Notes: generated by a model from the sequence alone, not told the origin. 64,000 nucleotides of DNA from Synechococcales cyanobacterium C42_A2020_086 (GCA_015272325.1 JACYLU010000036.1:248001-312000), one strand, 5' to 3'; positions 27,238 through 36,448 are shown, counted from the stretch's first letter. Program-made: numbers and translations.

Positions 27238-27522
27238 TTAAAACCCTTGAGTCAGGGAATGGTGCAGCGCCATCCAATCTTGGAAGTCGAGGCGACCTGC
27301 CTCATACAGTTCGCGCATGACGTCCGCCATTAAAAACCGGGTCATCTGATAGTCCACCTCCCGCTTTGCTGCCTGCAACGCCGCAAACTCGGAAGGGAAG
27401 TGAGCAGGTATCGCAATTTTCTGACGGCAAGGAGAATAGCAGATGCTGCGAAACGAAGACTGTCCTGGCTCAATTTCAATGAACCAGCCCCGGTAGAAAT
27501 CAACAAGGGATGCATCGTTCAT
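27238..27522 (-). CDS. Small hypothetical protein
   Basis: A 94-residue soluble protein. It starts with an aromatic strand region (DFYRGWFIEIEPG) with two cysteines close together (ICYSPCRQKI) and ends with helices (AAKREVDYQMTRFLMADVMRE). The sequence looks like a real folded protein and similar small proteins occur in cyanobacteria, but I cannot name a family. The genes on both sides are more than 300 bp away. Confidence 0.5.
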   Translation of the reverse strand: MNDASLVDFYRGWFIEIEPGQSSFRSICYSPCRQKIAIPAHFPSEFAALQAAKREVDYQMTRFLMADVMRELYEAGRLDFQDWMALHHSLTQGF

Positions 27523-27886
27523 ACGCCAAATATCGGTCCTTTCAAAATGGCTCAGTGCTCGCGCTGGGCCTCTTGCTGAGTCGGCAAGTGAATCGTCGAA
27601 GCAGCTGAGGTTGGCTTTCTTTCCACGCTACTGAATCACAAAATCGGGTGCACAGGGCGATTTGGCGGAAGTCTGCTCAGAGATAGGCAGATGACAAGCC
27701 ATCATGCATGACTTGAACGAGATGCGCCCCGCGATTTGGCGTAATGGATTTGGCTGAGGCAAGTTGGCTGAGGCAAGAGGGTTTTAGCCCCAGGCAATCT
27801 ATGCGTCCAGCTATCCGCCCAGGAATGGCAGCGTGACATTTTCATCCCGCTTGCACTCCATGAGCAGAGGTCAAAGGTAGCAGAGG
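27523..27886. other. Intergenic region with two short tandem duplications
   Basis: About 360 bp between two minus-strand genes. It holds duplications at 27750-27777 and 27864-27893, listed separately. No gene is called; the 62-codon frame at 27702-27890 runs through both repeats. Confidence 0.5.
27750..27777. repeat. 14-bp direct tandem duplication
   Basis: TTGGCTGAGGCAAG occurs twice in tandem, at 27750-27763 and 27764-27777, in intergenic DNA. Confidence 0.95.
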
Positions 27887-27893
27887 TCAAAGG
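27864..27893. repeat. 16-bp-period duplication spanning a stop codon
   Basis: GCAGAGGTCAAAGG occurs at 27864-27877 and 27880-27893. The second copy contains the stop codon (27887-27889, minus strand) of the 1,246-residue gene, so the stop region of the gene has been duplicated just beyond its end. Confidence 0.92.
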
Positions 27894-30800
27894 GTCATGG
27901 GCGAGATCGGCTCAATGTCGGGGTCATAGCCGCCAACCTGATTCGTGCGCAGCACCCAAACCGACGCGCCATACTTTAAAAACACCTGCACCATGGTATC
28001 GCTGGCTTTGCGGGGCAGGATGGTTCGCCAACTTCCCAGTCCCGTCCACAGGTTGCGCAGCGGATCATCCTCCAGAGTTGTTCCCAGATTGAACTCGTTG
28101 CTTTCCCAATCTTGTCGTGGAGACCGCAGCGGCTGAAGTCGTTGAATTAGCTTCTCTTGGACCCGCAGGAGTCGCTGATATTGCTGCCCATGCTGAGGGT
28201 CTTCCGCCAGCCAGGATTGCAGCAGCGGTTGGTTGTTCTCCATAGCCCGAGATAGCGAGCGAATCCCAGCAAAGAGGGCTTGATTGGAATCTTGGGAGCA
28301 ATTGTTTGCCGGACCGACATAGGTAGCGCCAGTGCCGTCCCCAATGCGGTAGCGGGCGGTCATGGCTTCGAACTGCTTTAGGATGTAGTTCAAGCCGCAG
28401 CGCTGCACGTTATTGATATCAAAATAGCCAGTCAGCGGTTCGAACTTAATCAAAATATCGCACACGGGGCGGCTCCCCAGCCAGCCAAACTGTCGGTCGC
28501 CCATGTAGCGGCACCAGTGCAGCGTACCTGCCGTCAAGCCATCGCTGTTGTGGGTATAAACCTGATAGTACTGAATATCAAATCGACGCTCGTTGCTCAG
28601 CGGATCCTGCACGACGGTGGCTAGCCCATAAGAAAAATGCCCGAAATAGAGAGGCGTAGCTGCTGCTGGTTCTCGTTTGTTGCCGCCGATGCCGCCATAC
28701 ACATGCAGTACCAGTGCCCGATCGCCGACTTGCCAATCGTTAATAGCGGCCTGAATGGCATCGGTCCGCTGCTCATCCTTCTGACCGCCAACGCACAGCA
28801 CCGAAGCAATTTTGCCCTTTTGAGCGGCTGAATCTGCCCAGGATTCCTGGCGAATGTAGCGGTAGGAGGCTCTGCTGCCAAACACGACCCGTTCCGGCTG
28901 GAGGCGAAACAGCGCCCGAGGGGCCAGCGACTGCACGACAAAGCAGCCATCGGTATCCTTAGCGCCATAGATGTACCAGCCGGTTTCGTTGAGTGGGCTG
29001 TGCTCCAGATCGTTTGCGGTGGACGGCAAAACACCGTTTTGATTGGCAATGACCGGCGGCAGCCGCACGACTTCGGTCCAGCCATCAAACTGGCGCGAGC
29101 CGGCATTGAAATGCTGAACCTGGAAGCGATCGGTGCCTGCAATCGGCGCGATAAACTGTACGAGGGCATAGTAGCGGCCGGTGATTTGCACGGGTTGCCG
29201 GTCGATGTAGAGCGCCGTCTGGGAACGAGACGAGGTACCATTGCCTGATGCGGCATTGCCCAAGATCGCTACGTTCACTGGTCCGTCTAGCATCACGAGG
29301 AGATCATCCTCTGGATGGGACCCCGCCAAAGACTCCAGCGGATCAACCTGCTGCCAGTGGTTGAGCCGGTCGGGATGGATTGTGCCGCCATACTGCGTGG
29401 AATAGGTTGCGTCTACGCTGAAATGCACGTCGTGAGTCACCGCTCGCACCATGTCTTGCACTTGGGGTTGCTCAACCCAGCGCAGCATCACCCGCTGCCC
29501 AACGAGCGCTTCATAGCCTGCCTCGGCGTGATGCACCTCCAACCAGACGCCCTGCACCGAATCGCGTTCTTCTGGTAGCGGTAGAATCAGCCGACCCATC
29601 CAGGACCCAATCGGGCGGTACCACCGCAAGTCTACAGTTTGCGTCAGTGGATAGTAGGTAGGGCGATTGAAGTCGGCTTGTGTGTAGCGTTCGTAATTGC
29701 TGTTTTGGCGAGAACGGGGCGGACTGGCAACCAGGAAACGACCTTGCACGATTGAGAGGATCAGGTTAATTGTGTGCTGCAGGTGGCTTTCACCATTCGG
29801 CAGAAACGCATTGGGGTCCATGATGCCGCCCGGAACTTGGTGCCCCACCGGCCCGAGATCGACTTCACTGATTTTGCCTTTACGCAGAGCGCGATTCCAA
29901 TAGGACAGACGGAACCACTTGCGGCGTCCGGGAAATAGGAACGGTCCGAGAGCGGCCACGCCATCTTTGCTGCCAACGAGGTGGTAGAGGTGCTCCAGAA
30001 TCAAAAAATTATTGTTGGCGCTCATGACGCCACCGAGCGAGATGACATCGATTGGGCTACCCAAGACCTGCTTCAAGTAGGGGGCTGCCGCCGCCGACAT
30101 CTGGGCACCGCCGCTGTAGCCAATCAGGGTGATGGGCACACCGCTCTGAGGTCGATAGCCTCGATTGAGCAAGCCGTTATAGAGCACCTGAGCGATGCCT
30201 TGGTTATAGATTGGCCCGTAGCGCTTGTCGGCTGAAACCGCCACAATCCAGGCGTTGCGCATATTCACCATCAGCCCCAGCACCGCCATTGGGTTTTGCC
30301 AGCGCATCCGGTCGGCCATGCGCCACAGCCAAGACAAGGCCCGGTCTTGATCGAGCGGCTTGTTGATCACCGAATACATCATCAGCCCCTGCACAAACTC
30401 GATGTCGGCAGGGAGAACCTGCTGCAACGCCTCGACAAAATCTACAACATCCGGCGTGTAGGCTTCTCCCGACTGCCCGACTCCATCCACATAGACAACA
30501 TAGCGGTTGGGCAACTCCTCGCTGGAACGGGCTAAGGGAGGTGCCGCAGGCGGGGCGTAGCGAGTATCGATGTCTTCGCCGTACCAGCCGGCCCACCAAC
30601 CCAGAGTTTCTAGGGGAGCCAGCAATCCGGCAAAAATCACCCCAACGACGCCGATCCAAATCAAGTCAACTATCCAGCGCACGGGTCGCGGCAAATTCCC
30701 ATGCCAGCCCAGCAGGTTGACCCGGATCGGTTCCAAGAGCAGCGCCACGACGATGAACAGCAGAATCATGCCCAGCAAAATCAACCCTAGCTGGAGGATC

Positions 30801-31627
30801 TGCGGCAATTTTTGCAGGTGGTGGGTGAAGCGCAGATCTGTCTCATCGACAGCATTCATGGCGCTTGGCAAGGTCAGCACTGCTGTTGCCTCAGCGGGCG
30901 CAGGGGAAGCGGTAGTTGATCCACCAGCAGCCGATACCTGAACGCTGGGAGCAGACAAAGCCGGTTCAGCAGCCTTAGTGGCTAGCCGCGTCTCCAACCC
31001 TGACTGCACCTTGGCGGTGAGCTGCGAGCGATTCTCGGCTATTTCCACACCGGCAACCCGTTCCGAGAGGCGGCGTCCGAGTTTGGCGATTGGTTGCCCG
31101 ACGGTACCTTCCAGAATTTGCAGTGCAAACCAACCCACGGCGACATGGGTAAACGCTCCCGCCGCGCTGGTTCCGGTAATGGCACTCAGTCCTGCGACCA
31201 TTGCCAGCAAATGCCAAACCGCAAGCCCATTGAGGATCGGCACGCCAGCATAGGGCAACGCCCCCAGAAAGCTAAATAGCAGCGGTGCATAGGCCAGCCC
31301 CAGATCCTTCACTAGAGCGCTCCAAGACACCTGCACAAATCCGGGAAACCAGCCAATCAACCAGGTGCTAAAAACTAGAAATAAAAACCCAAAGGTAAAC
31401 AGAATCGCATTCAGGACCAAGCTGAAGACGAAGCGGACTGGCTTTACCTGGTTAATAAACAGAATAATGCTCTGTCCAATCGCTTGCGACAGCCCAGCTA
31501 CCAACACCACGAGCAGAGCAATGGTTTGCCCTTCCGGCATGGATACAATGCGTTGAAATGCCTCCTGGCTGAGGGAAAATGCTCCGCCAAGTAAACTGCC
31601 AAGCTGGTCGAGTGCCTGCGCGGTCAT
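27887..31627 (-). CDS. Very large membrane protein with alpha/beta-hydrolase-like domain
   Basis: A 1,246-residue protein preceded by GAGGAG six bases before the ATG. The first 170 residues contain four or five membrane helices (for example QTIALLVVLVAGLSQ and FVFSLVLNAILFTFGFLF). An Ala/Pro/Ser linker follows (about 225-265), then two more helices (about 285-310 and 325-350). A soluble hydrolase-like domain then starts PNRYVVYVDGVGQSGE and contains the nucleophile motif IGYSGGAQ (Ser505), with candidate acid and His residues in VGHQVPGGIMDPNAF and GESHLQHT. The long C-terminal part (about 680-1246) is not recognised. The DUF3611 gene lies 36 bp upstream on the same strand, so the two are likely one operon. 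Enzyme activity is inferred from one motif only. Confidence 0.72.
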   Translation of the reverse strand: MTAQALDQLGSLLGGAFSLSQEAFQRIVSMPEGQTIALLVVLVAGLSQAIGQSIILFINQVKPVRFVFSLVLNAILFTFGFLFLVFSTWLIGWFPGFVQVSWSALVKDLGLAYAPLLFSFLGALPYAGVPILNGLAVWHLLAMVAGLSAITGTSAAGAFTHVAVGWFALQILEGTVGQPIAKLGRRLSERVAGVEIAENRSQLTAKVQSGLETRLATKAAEPALSAPSVQVSAAGGSTTASPAPAEATAVLTLPSAMNAVDETDLRFTHHLQKLPQILQLGLILLGMILLFIVVALLLEPIRVNLLGWHGNLPRPVRWIVDLIWIGVVGVIFAGLLAPLETLGWWAGWYGEDIDTRYAPPAAPPLARSSEELPNRYVVYVDGVGQSGEAYTPDVVDFVEALQQVLPADIEFVQGLMMYSVINKPLDQDRALSWLWRMADRMRWQNPMAVLGLMVNMRNAWIVAVSADKRYGPIYNQGIAQVLYNGLLNRGYRPQSGVPITLIGYSGGAQMSAAAAPYLKQVLGSPIDVISLGGVMSANNNFLILEHLYHLVGSKDGVAALGPFLFPGRRKWFRLSYWNRALRKGKISEVDLGPVGHQVPGGIMDPNAFLPNGESHLQHTINLILSIVQGRFLVASPPRSRQNSNYERYTQADFNRPTYYPLTQTVDLRWYRPIGSWMGRLILPLPEERDSVQGVWLEVHHAEAGYEALVGQRVMLRWVEQPQVQDMVRAVTHDVHFSVDATYSTQYGGTIHPDRLNHWQQVDPLESLAGSHPEDDLLVMLDGPVNVAILGNAASGNGTSSRSQTALYIDRQPVQITGRYYALVQFIAPIAGTDRFQVQHFNAGSRQFDGWTEVVRLPPVIANQNGVLPSTANDLEHSPLNETGWYIYGAKDTDGCFVVQSLAPRALFRLQPERVVFGSRASYRYIRQESWADSAAQKGKIASVLCVGGQKDEQRTDAIQAAINDWQVGDRALVLHVYGGIGGNKREPAAATPLYFGHFSYGLATVVQDPLSNERRFDIQYYQVYTHNSDGLTAGTLHWCRYMGDRQFGWLGSRPVCDILIKFEPLTGYFDINNVQRCGLNYILKQFEAMTARYRIGDGTGATYVGPANNCSQDSNQALFAGIRSLSRAMENNQPLLQSWLAEDPQHGQQYQRLLRVQEKLIQRLQPLRSPRQDWESNEFNLGTTLEDDPLRNLWTGLGSWRTILPRKASDTMVQVFLKYGASVWVLRTNQVGGYDPDIEPISPMTL

Positions 31628-31663
31628 GGAAATCTCCTCGTTTGTGTAACCCTTCTCAGCAAC

Positions 31664-32272
31664 CTACGGTTCGGCTGGACTGCGATGTTGCCCCATCTGA
31701 TACAGCAGCAACAGCCCCACCACCGTTCCCACCAAACCGGCTGCAATGGTACTGATCATGGCTTGAATCGCAATCATGTTCGAGGGCGTGATCAGGGTTC
31801 CAGGAACACCCAATGTGGTGCCAATCTGGTTTGGCGCGACAACCGTTGCACCCTGCGGCAAGGTCAGCATTTTGTAGGTTAAGCCGCCGACTCGCGAGAG
31901 GGCAATCAGCACTGCGATGATCATCATGCCAATGTTGGCAACCACGCCCAGTTTCAAATCTTGGCTCACTTGCGCTTTTGTCGGGCGGGATCCGCGGCTC
32001 TCTAGGCGGTTGGCAAGGCGAGTGTAGCGAAAACACCAGTAAATGCTGAATAGCAGCACCACTAGACAAAGAATCGCCAACCAATGCCCAAAGGACAGAA
32101 ACCCGGTTTGCTGGCGTTGCGGGCTGGCAAAAACAGCCGACACGATCACCAGAATCGGAATAAACCCCAGCAGGGCTTGCAGCCAAAAGCCGGCCCACCC
32201 TAGCCAGCGCAGCGAACGGGCAATCTGCTGTGGGGTAGGACTAGCCACTTCTGGTTTAAGAAAATCAAACAT
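31664..32272 (-). CDS. DUF3611 family membrane protein
   Basis: From the ATG at 32272 the protein has 202 residues with four predicted membrane helices. The N-terminal ARSLRWLGWAGFWLQALLG is the family hallmark; YWCFRYTRLANRL and KLGVVANIGMMI are also typical. The family is common in cyanobacteria and plastids and has no established function. A start at 32323 would add 17 residues not expected in the family. It is followed after 36 bp by the 1,246-residue hydrolase-like gene. Confidence 0.85.
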   Translation of the reverse strand: MFDFLKPEVASPTPQQIARSLRWLGWAGFWLQALLGFIPILVIVSAVFASPQRQQTGFLSFGHWLAILCLVVLLFSIYWCFRYTRLANRLESRGSRPTKAQVSQDLKLGVVANIGMMIIAVLIALSRVGGLTYKMLTLPQGATVVAPNQIGTTLGVPGTLITPSNMIAIQAMISTIAAGLVGTVVGLLLLYQMGQHRSPAEP

Positions 32273-32880
32273 AGGAGTAGAGATACGTAAAAGGTTCAGT
32301 ATGGAATTAAATTCTAAGGCCACTTGGTTTTATCTTTTTGTCAAACCTAGCCTATCTGGTGCTTTCTCAAGCAAAATTTAATGAAATCATCAGCCGACGC
32401 TACGCTTGACTGTGGGAAAATGGCAACGATTCAATCTACACCGGATCTTCAATCTAATTTGCACCCTGGATTCATTCAAGTTTGCCGAGGTAGGTTTCTA
32501 AATGCTATTCCCTTTGTTTCATGGGTTTTAGTTACTCTTCAACGGCAGCGCTAAACTCTGTTTCATGGTTTTCAATTTCAATGACAATCGCATTGCTGAT
32601 AGTGATTCACTAAGGAATACGTCAATGCTCAAGCAGATTGATGGTTTAACGGGAATTGTGATTTCTGCTACCACTGTGGTTCCTTGGCATTCCTCAATCC
32701 AACGCCTAGTAGACCCGTTTGGCTTCAATTACCGAGCAGGTTAATAGTACAAACAGGTTCAAAGCGTAGGATACTTAAAAAGATTGTTGGATGGGCCCTT
32801 TGAATGGTTTTTAGATAGCTTTTCAATCGAAAAATATTATTGAATAGCCTTTCAATTGCTGAATTGATGCCGTAAATTAG

Positions 32881-32921
32881 AACTGTGATTGAACTGTGAT
32901 TGAACTGTGATTGAACTGTGA
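32881..32921. repeat. 11-bp tandem array, 3.7 copies
   Basis: AACTGTGATTG is repeated at 32881, 32892 and 32903, with a partial copy to 32921. The period equals about one helical turn. It lies 85-125 bp before the hdeD-like start codon. Confidence 0.95.
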
Positions 32922-32959
32922 CTCGCTAAATACCCTATGAGAAGCCCTTAAAAACGATT

Positions 32960-32991
32960 AACTAGAACATAACTAGAACATAACTAGAACA
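32960..32991. repeat. Second 11-bp tandem array, 2.9 copies, abutting a ribosome site
   Basis: AACTAGAACAT is repeated at 32960 and 32971, with a third copy of ten bases at 32982-32991. The Shine-Dalgarno AGGAG (32994-32998) of the HdeD gene follows two bases later. Confidence 0.95.
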
Positions 32992-33005
32992 CTAGGAGAT
33001 GGGTT

Positions 33006-33551
33006 ATGAGAATCACAGATGCGAAAGCGTCGGCTAGAAGAAGTCCCTCGAAAGCGGAAATGATCATTGGTGTGTTGCTGGTGATTCTCGGGCTAGTGGC
33101 GGTGGCGCGTCCTACCTATGCCACACTTGCCTCCACCGTTGTTTTTGGGTGGATTTTTGTTTTGGCGGGCATCAATCACCTCGTCTATGCCATCCGCTCG
33201 CGGAGTTCAGGTCCCGTGATCTGGAAGCTACTGCTGAGTTTCTTGTGTTTGGGAACCGGCGTTCTGGTGCTATCGAATGTGCTGAAGGGAGCACTCGCCC
33301 TGACCCTGATTCTGGGCATTTGCCTATTTTTGCTAGGGGTGGTGCAGGTGTTTCTAGCGTTCTGGATTCGTCCGGCCACCCGCTGGACCTGGGTCCTGCT
33401 CAGCGGCCTGTTGGGGATTATCCTCGGCGTTTTTATTTGGTCTGCCTGGCCCGTTCGCGCCGATTGGATTATCGGATTTTGGGCAGGAGTTCACTTTATC
33501 GGTCAGGGAATTTGGATGATGGGGCTAGCAACCCCCAGAACTGGAGCATAA
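33006..33551 (+). CDS. HdeD family (DUF308) membrane protein
   Basis: A 181-residue protein with six predicted membrane helices arranged as repeated pairs, for example MIIGVLLVILGLVAVARP, TVVFGWIFVLAGINHL, WKLLLSFLCLGTGVLVL and WTWVLLSGLLGIILGVF. The repeated ILG(L/V)-P pattern is characteristic of HdeD, an acid-resistance membrane protein in enterobacteria. The role in cyanobacteria is not established. AGGAG lies seven bases before the ATG. The 5' flank is an unusual pair of 11-bp tandem arrays. It is convergent with the next gene. Confidence 0.85.
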   Translation: MRITDAKASARRSPSKAEMIIGVLLVILGLVAVARPTYATLASTVVFGWIFVLAGINHLVYAIRSRSSGPVIWKLLLSFLCLGTGVLVLSNVLKGALALTLILGICLFLLGVVQVFLAFWIRPATRWTWVLLSGLLGIILGVFIWSAWPVRADWIIGFWAGVHFIGQGIWMMGLATPRTGA

Positions 33552-33577
33552 GCGAATCTCAGGGCTGCCGTTGCCTG

Positions 33578-33952
33578 CTATCTGCGGCGTTGGCTAGAGA
33601 GTTTGGCAACAGTGCCTCGCCCGAGTACCAGCAGCAGCAAGGCAGCAATCGCAACCCAGATCCAGGAGGTCAATGTTGCAGAGGTAATAGCCACATGCAG
33701 CAGCAGCGCCGCGATGCCTCCAAAAATCACCCAGCCGGTGATCAGGACCCACCACGGCACTTGCCCACTCGCCAGACCTCGGTAGCTGCGTCCCCGGAGC
33801 TGGATTTCGCCCATCGGGTCATAGCCTCTGGGAATGCGATCAGCCGGGAGGGGCCGCGGCTCAGCTGGAATTTCAACTGAGAGGTTCTCGGGTTTTTCCG
33901 GGGGAAAGAACGACTCGAACTGGTCGTTATCCGGTTGGTTATTCTCATTCAT
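33578..33952 (-). CDS. Small two-helix membrane protein, unknown function
   Basis: From the ATG at 33952 the protein has 124 residues. A polar acidic N-terminal half (NENNQPDNDQFESFFPPEKPE) is followed by two membrane helices (WWVLITGWVIFGGIAALLL and SWIWVAIAALLLLVLG). The central IPRGYDPMGEIQLRGRSYRG stretch looks conserved in style, but I do not recognise a family. It is convergent with the HdeD gene, with 26 bp between the ends. An alternative ATG at 33976 adds eight residues. Confidence 0.6.
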   Translation of the reverse strand: MNENNQPDNDQFESFFPPEKPENLSVEIPAEPRPLPADRIPRGYDPMGEIQLRGRSYRGLASGQVPWWVLITGWVIFGGIAALLLHVAITSATLTSWIWVAIAALLLLVLGRGTVAKLSSQRRR

Positions 33953-34040
33953 GGCTATCTCCGTAGTACAAGGCATTTACACGGTTTTCGAGTAGATTGA
34001 TGTGGTGGATTAATATAACTCTGGTGGTTCGATAGCAATA

Positions 34041-34060
34041 GTTAGCCAAAGTTAGCCAAA
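34041..34060. repeat. 10-bp duplication covering a stop codon
   Basis: GTTAGCCAAA is tandemly repeated at 34041-34050 and 34051-34060. The second copy contains the stop codon (34052-34054) of the minus-strand redoxin gene; the first copy holds an identical stop trinucleotide. Confidence 0.93.
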
Positions 34061-34630
34061 ATAGTCAGGTTCGTTCCCCGGCTTCCATTTAATATTGCAG
34101 CCAATGCTCGGCTGTTGATCGGGGTTCACAGCTTGACCCGCCAGCAGAGCATCAATGGCAGCTCGGAGATCACGACCGGTCACGGGTTGATCGTTGCCGG
34201 GGCGGCTATCGTCGAGTTGCCCGCGATACACTAGCCGTCGATCGGCATCAAACAAAAAGAAGTCGGGTGTACAGGCAGCCCTATAGGCTTTGGCAGTGGC
34301 TTGGGTTTCGTCATAGCAGAGGGGAAAGGCAAACCCCAACTCGTTGGCCATTGCTTTGAGTTGATCAGGAGCGTCCTCTGGGTAATTGGCAGCATCGTTA
34401 GCGCTAATCGCAACGATAGCAATGCGATCTGCATAGTCTTTACCCAGGCGAGCCAGTTCATCTTGCACATGCTTCACGAACGGGCAGTGGCGGCAGATAA
34501 ACATCACGAGCAGAGCCGGTTTATCGGCAAAGGTAGACAGAGAAATGGATTGACCCGTCACTACATCGGGGAGCTGAAAGTCGGGGGCAGAGGTGCCCAA
34601 GGGCAGCATTGTCGAGGCTACTCGTGCCAT
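34052..34630 (-). CDS. Thioredoxin-fold peroxiredoxin-like protein
   Basis: A 192-residue AhpC/TSA-type redoxin. The N-terminal LGTSAPDFQLPDVVTG leads into the active-site stretch LVMFICRHCPFVKHVQDEL, with a CxxC pair (Cys46 and Cys49). ISANDAANYPEDAPD and CTPDFFLFDADRRLVYRGQLDD are typical of this group, which is widely annotated as thioredoxin family protein. It is probably a cytosolic thiol reductase or peroxidase; the natural substrate is not known. There is no signal peptide. The gene stands alone. Confidence 0.87.
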   Translation of the reverse strand: MARVASTMLPLGTSAPDFQLPDVVTGQSISLSTFADKPALLVMFICRHCPFVKHVQDELARLGKDYADRIAIVAISANDAANYPEDAPDQLKAMANELGFAFPLCYDETQATAKAYRAACTPDFFLFDADRRLVYRGQLDDSRPGNDQPVTGRDLRAAIDALLAGQAVNPDQQPSIGCNIKWKPGNEPDYFG

Positions 34631-35134
34631 ATCAGGTACTCCTAAAAAATCAGCAGAAAGTCAACAAAATAGAGCCGTGAGAGCAGTCATCAGAGTTTGT
34701 TTTTCTAGAGCCTGCTTTTCTATTGTGACAAGCATAGGGCAAGCAACGAAACCCAACGACGGACCCGAGGAATATCGACCTTCGCGATTTGGTAAAGCTG
34801 CAAACTGTTCTGGAGCAGGAAATGCGGCTTAATCAAACGTGACGGACACCGTTAGACGAGGAGCACCTGAACGTTGTATGGTTCAATACTAAGGATCGGG
34901 TCCCATCACAGTGCAGAGAAGAGCTGAACTAGAGCATCAACAGAGCATCAACAGCCCTTTATTGTGTCATGTGTGGGGCTTGCGACTTTGTCTAGTGGCT
35001 CCGACGGTTTACCAAGGGTTACTGTTGTTTAGGCTGATGTTTGACTAACTAAATTTACTCCCGCCCTATTGGTGTGTCCTGCCCCAAGAGGCCTTCAGAA
35101 TTAAAATCTGCTTCACAACCTGCTGACCACTGCT
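34631..35134. other. Intergenic region upstream of livM
   Basis: About 500 bp between divergent genes. It holds an 11-bp direct duplication at 34931-34952. I see no gene; the 79-codon frame at 34593-34832 starts inside the redoxin gene and has no family features. Confidence 0.5.
34931..34952. repeat. 11-bp direct tandem duplication
   Basis: AGAGCATCAAC occurs twice in tandem, at 34931-34941 and 34942-34952, about 180 bp before livM. Confidence 0.93.
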
Positions 35135-36448
35135 ATGCAAGGATTTATCGTCTCGTTGGTTATTTTTACATCCATCTTTGCCATTTTTGGCTTGGGGCTG
35201 AACCTGCAATGGGGGTTCACCGGGCTAATCAACTTTGGACATGTAGCCTTTATGGCAGTGGGTGCCTATGCCACCGTGCTGCTCAGTCTCAACGGTGTGC
35301 CTCTGATTTTGGCAGCACTTGTCGGGGGTGGGCTGGCTGCGCTGCTAGGGCTGCTGATTGGCTTATCCACCTTGCGCTTGCGAGCTGACTATTTGGCGAT
35401 TGTCACAATCGGCGTATCGGAAATGGTGCGATTGGTGGCGCTGAACGAAGAATGGTTAACCCGCGGCTCCTTCGGCATTCAGCGCTTTCCGCTACCGTTG
35501 GCTAACTTTAGCCCAACCCTGCTGACTCGCCTAGTGATGATTCTGCTCGTGGCCGGGGTGGTGGCGTTGGGCTACTGGCGGCTCTGGAAATGGCTACGGC
35601 AGCAGGTCAAACAGGCTCCTCAATCGGTGTTGACGCGGGCATCGCTGGCCGCATTAGGCTACTTGACATCCCTGAGTCTGTTGCTCTATGGAGGTGGCGT
35701 AGCAGCTCGGCAGCTAAAAGCCGCCAATGTCCTGCCGCCGTGGTTGCTGGGGGTTGGCTTGCTGGGAGGCTTGGCAGCCATTATCGGGCTGTATGTTTGG
35801 CTCGCCCAGCGGATGTCTAGCAAAATGAGTGGCTGGTCCACCGGCTTACTGCTGGTGTTTACCGGAGTGCTGGCATTACTAGGATTTTGGATTCTGGGCT
35901 ATGCCCTCAGCGCCATCTATAACTACGACAGTAACCCGTCCAAAACTGGGCTGATGGTGATCTCGGTGCTGCTTGTGGCGTTAACCTACTGGGGACTAGA
36001 GCGACTAGTTAACTCGCCTTGGGGCCGTATCCTGAAGGCGATTCGGGAAGATGAGGAAGTCGCCAAAGCCCTTGGCAAGAACGTCTTCTGGTATAAGCTA
36101 CAATCGCTGATGCTGGGTGGGCTGATTGCGGGCATTGCCGGAGCGCTCTACGCTTGGCAGCTTACTACGGTCTATCCCGATAACTTCCAACCCCTCGTTA
36201 CCTTCAATGGTTGGACAATTGTAGTCTTAGGTGGGGCAGGCAGCAACGCTGGCACACTGCTGGGATCCGCCATTTTCTGGGCTTACCAAACCGTCACTCG
36301 CTTTATCTTGGGGGATATTGTTCCCCTAGATGACGCCCGCCTCGGAGCGTTTCGTATTATGGTGATCGGGCTGCTGCTCATGGTCCTCATGATCTGGCGG
36401 CCGCAGGGCATTCTAGGCAGAAAGGAGGAACTCACCCTTGGTCGATAA
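35135..36448 (+). CDS. livM: Branched-chain/neutral amino acid ABC transporter permease, LivM type
   Basis: An inner-membrane permease of the LivHM family, 437 residues. The start contains LGLNLQWGFTGLINFGHVAFMAVGAYA and the end contains GRILKAIREDEEVAKALGKNVFWYKLQSL (the EAA-like loop that contacts the ATPase) and FNGWTIVVLGGAGSNAGTLLGS. Residues about 140-260 form an insertion with roughly three extra hydrophobic segments, making it longer than the usual 300-370 residues. By analogy it takes up neutral amino acids (Nat-type systems of cyanobacteria) or urea; substrate is not determinable. It overlaps livG by 11 bp. No LivH, LivF or binding protein is present in the window. Confidence 0.88.
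   Translation: MQGFIVSLVIFTSIFAIFGLGLNLQWGFTGLINFGHVAFMAVGAYATVLLSLNGVPLILAALVGGGLAALLGLLIGLSTLRLRADYLAIVTIGVSEMVRLVALNEEWLTRGSFGIQRFPLPLANFSPTLLTRLVMILLVAGVVALGYWRLWKWLRQQVKQAPQSVLTRASLAALGYLTSLSLLLYGGGVAARQLKAANVLPPWLLGVGLLGGLAAIIGLYVWLAQRMSSKMSGWSTGLLLVFTGVLALLGFWILGYALSAIYNYDSNPSKTGLMVISVLLVALTYWGLERLVNSPWGRILKAIREDEEVAKALGKNVFWYKLQSLMLGGLIAGIAGALYAWQLTTVYPDNFQPLVTFNGWTIVVLGGAGSNAGTLLGSAIFWAYQTVTRFILGDIVPLDDARLGAFRIMVIGLLLMVLMIWRPQGILGRKEELTLGR

Larger units (their letters stand above)
32273..33005. other. A+T-rich intergenic region with two 11-bp repeat arrays
   Basis: About 730 bp separating divergent genes. It is A+T-rich and contains imperfect direct repeats around 32800-32860 (GATAGCTTTTCAAT and AATAGCCTTTCAAT), plus two 11-bp tandem arrays listed separately. 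No gene is supported; the 66-codon minus-strand frame at 32528-32728 has no family features. Confidence 0.55.
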
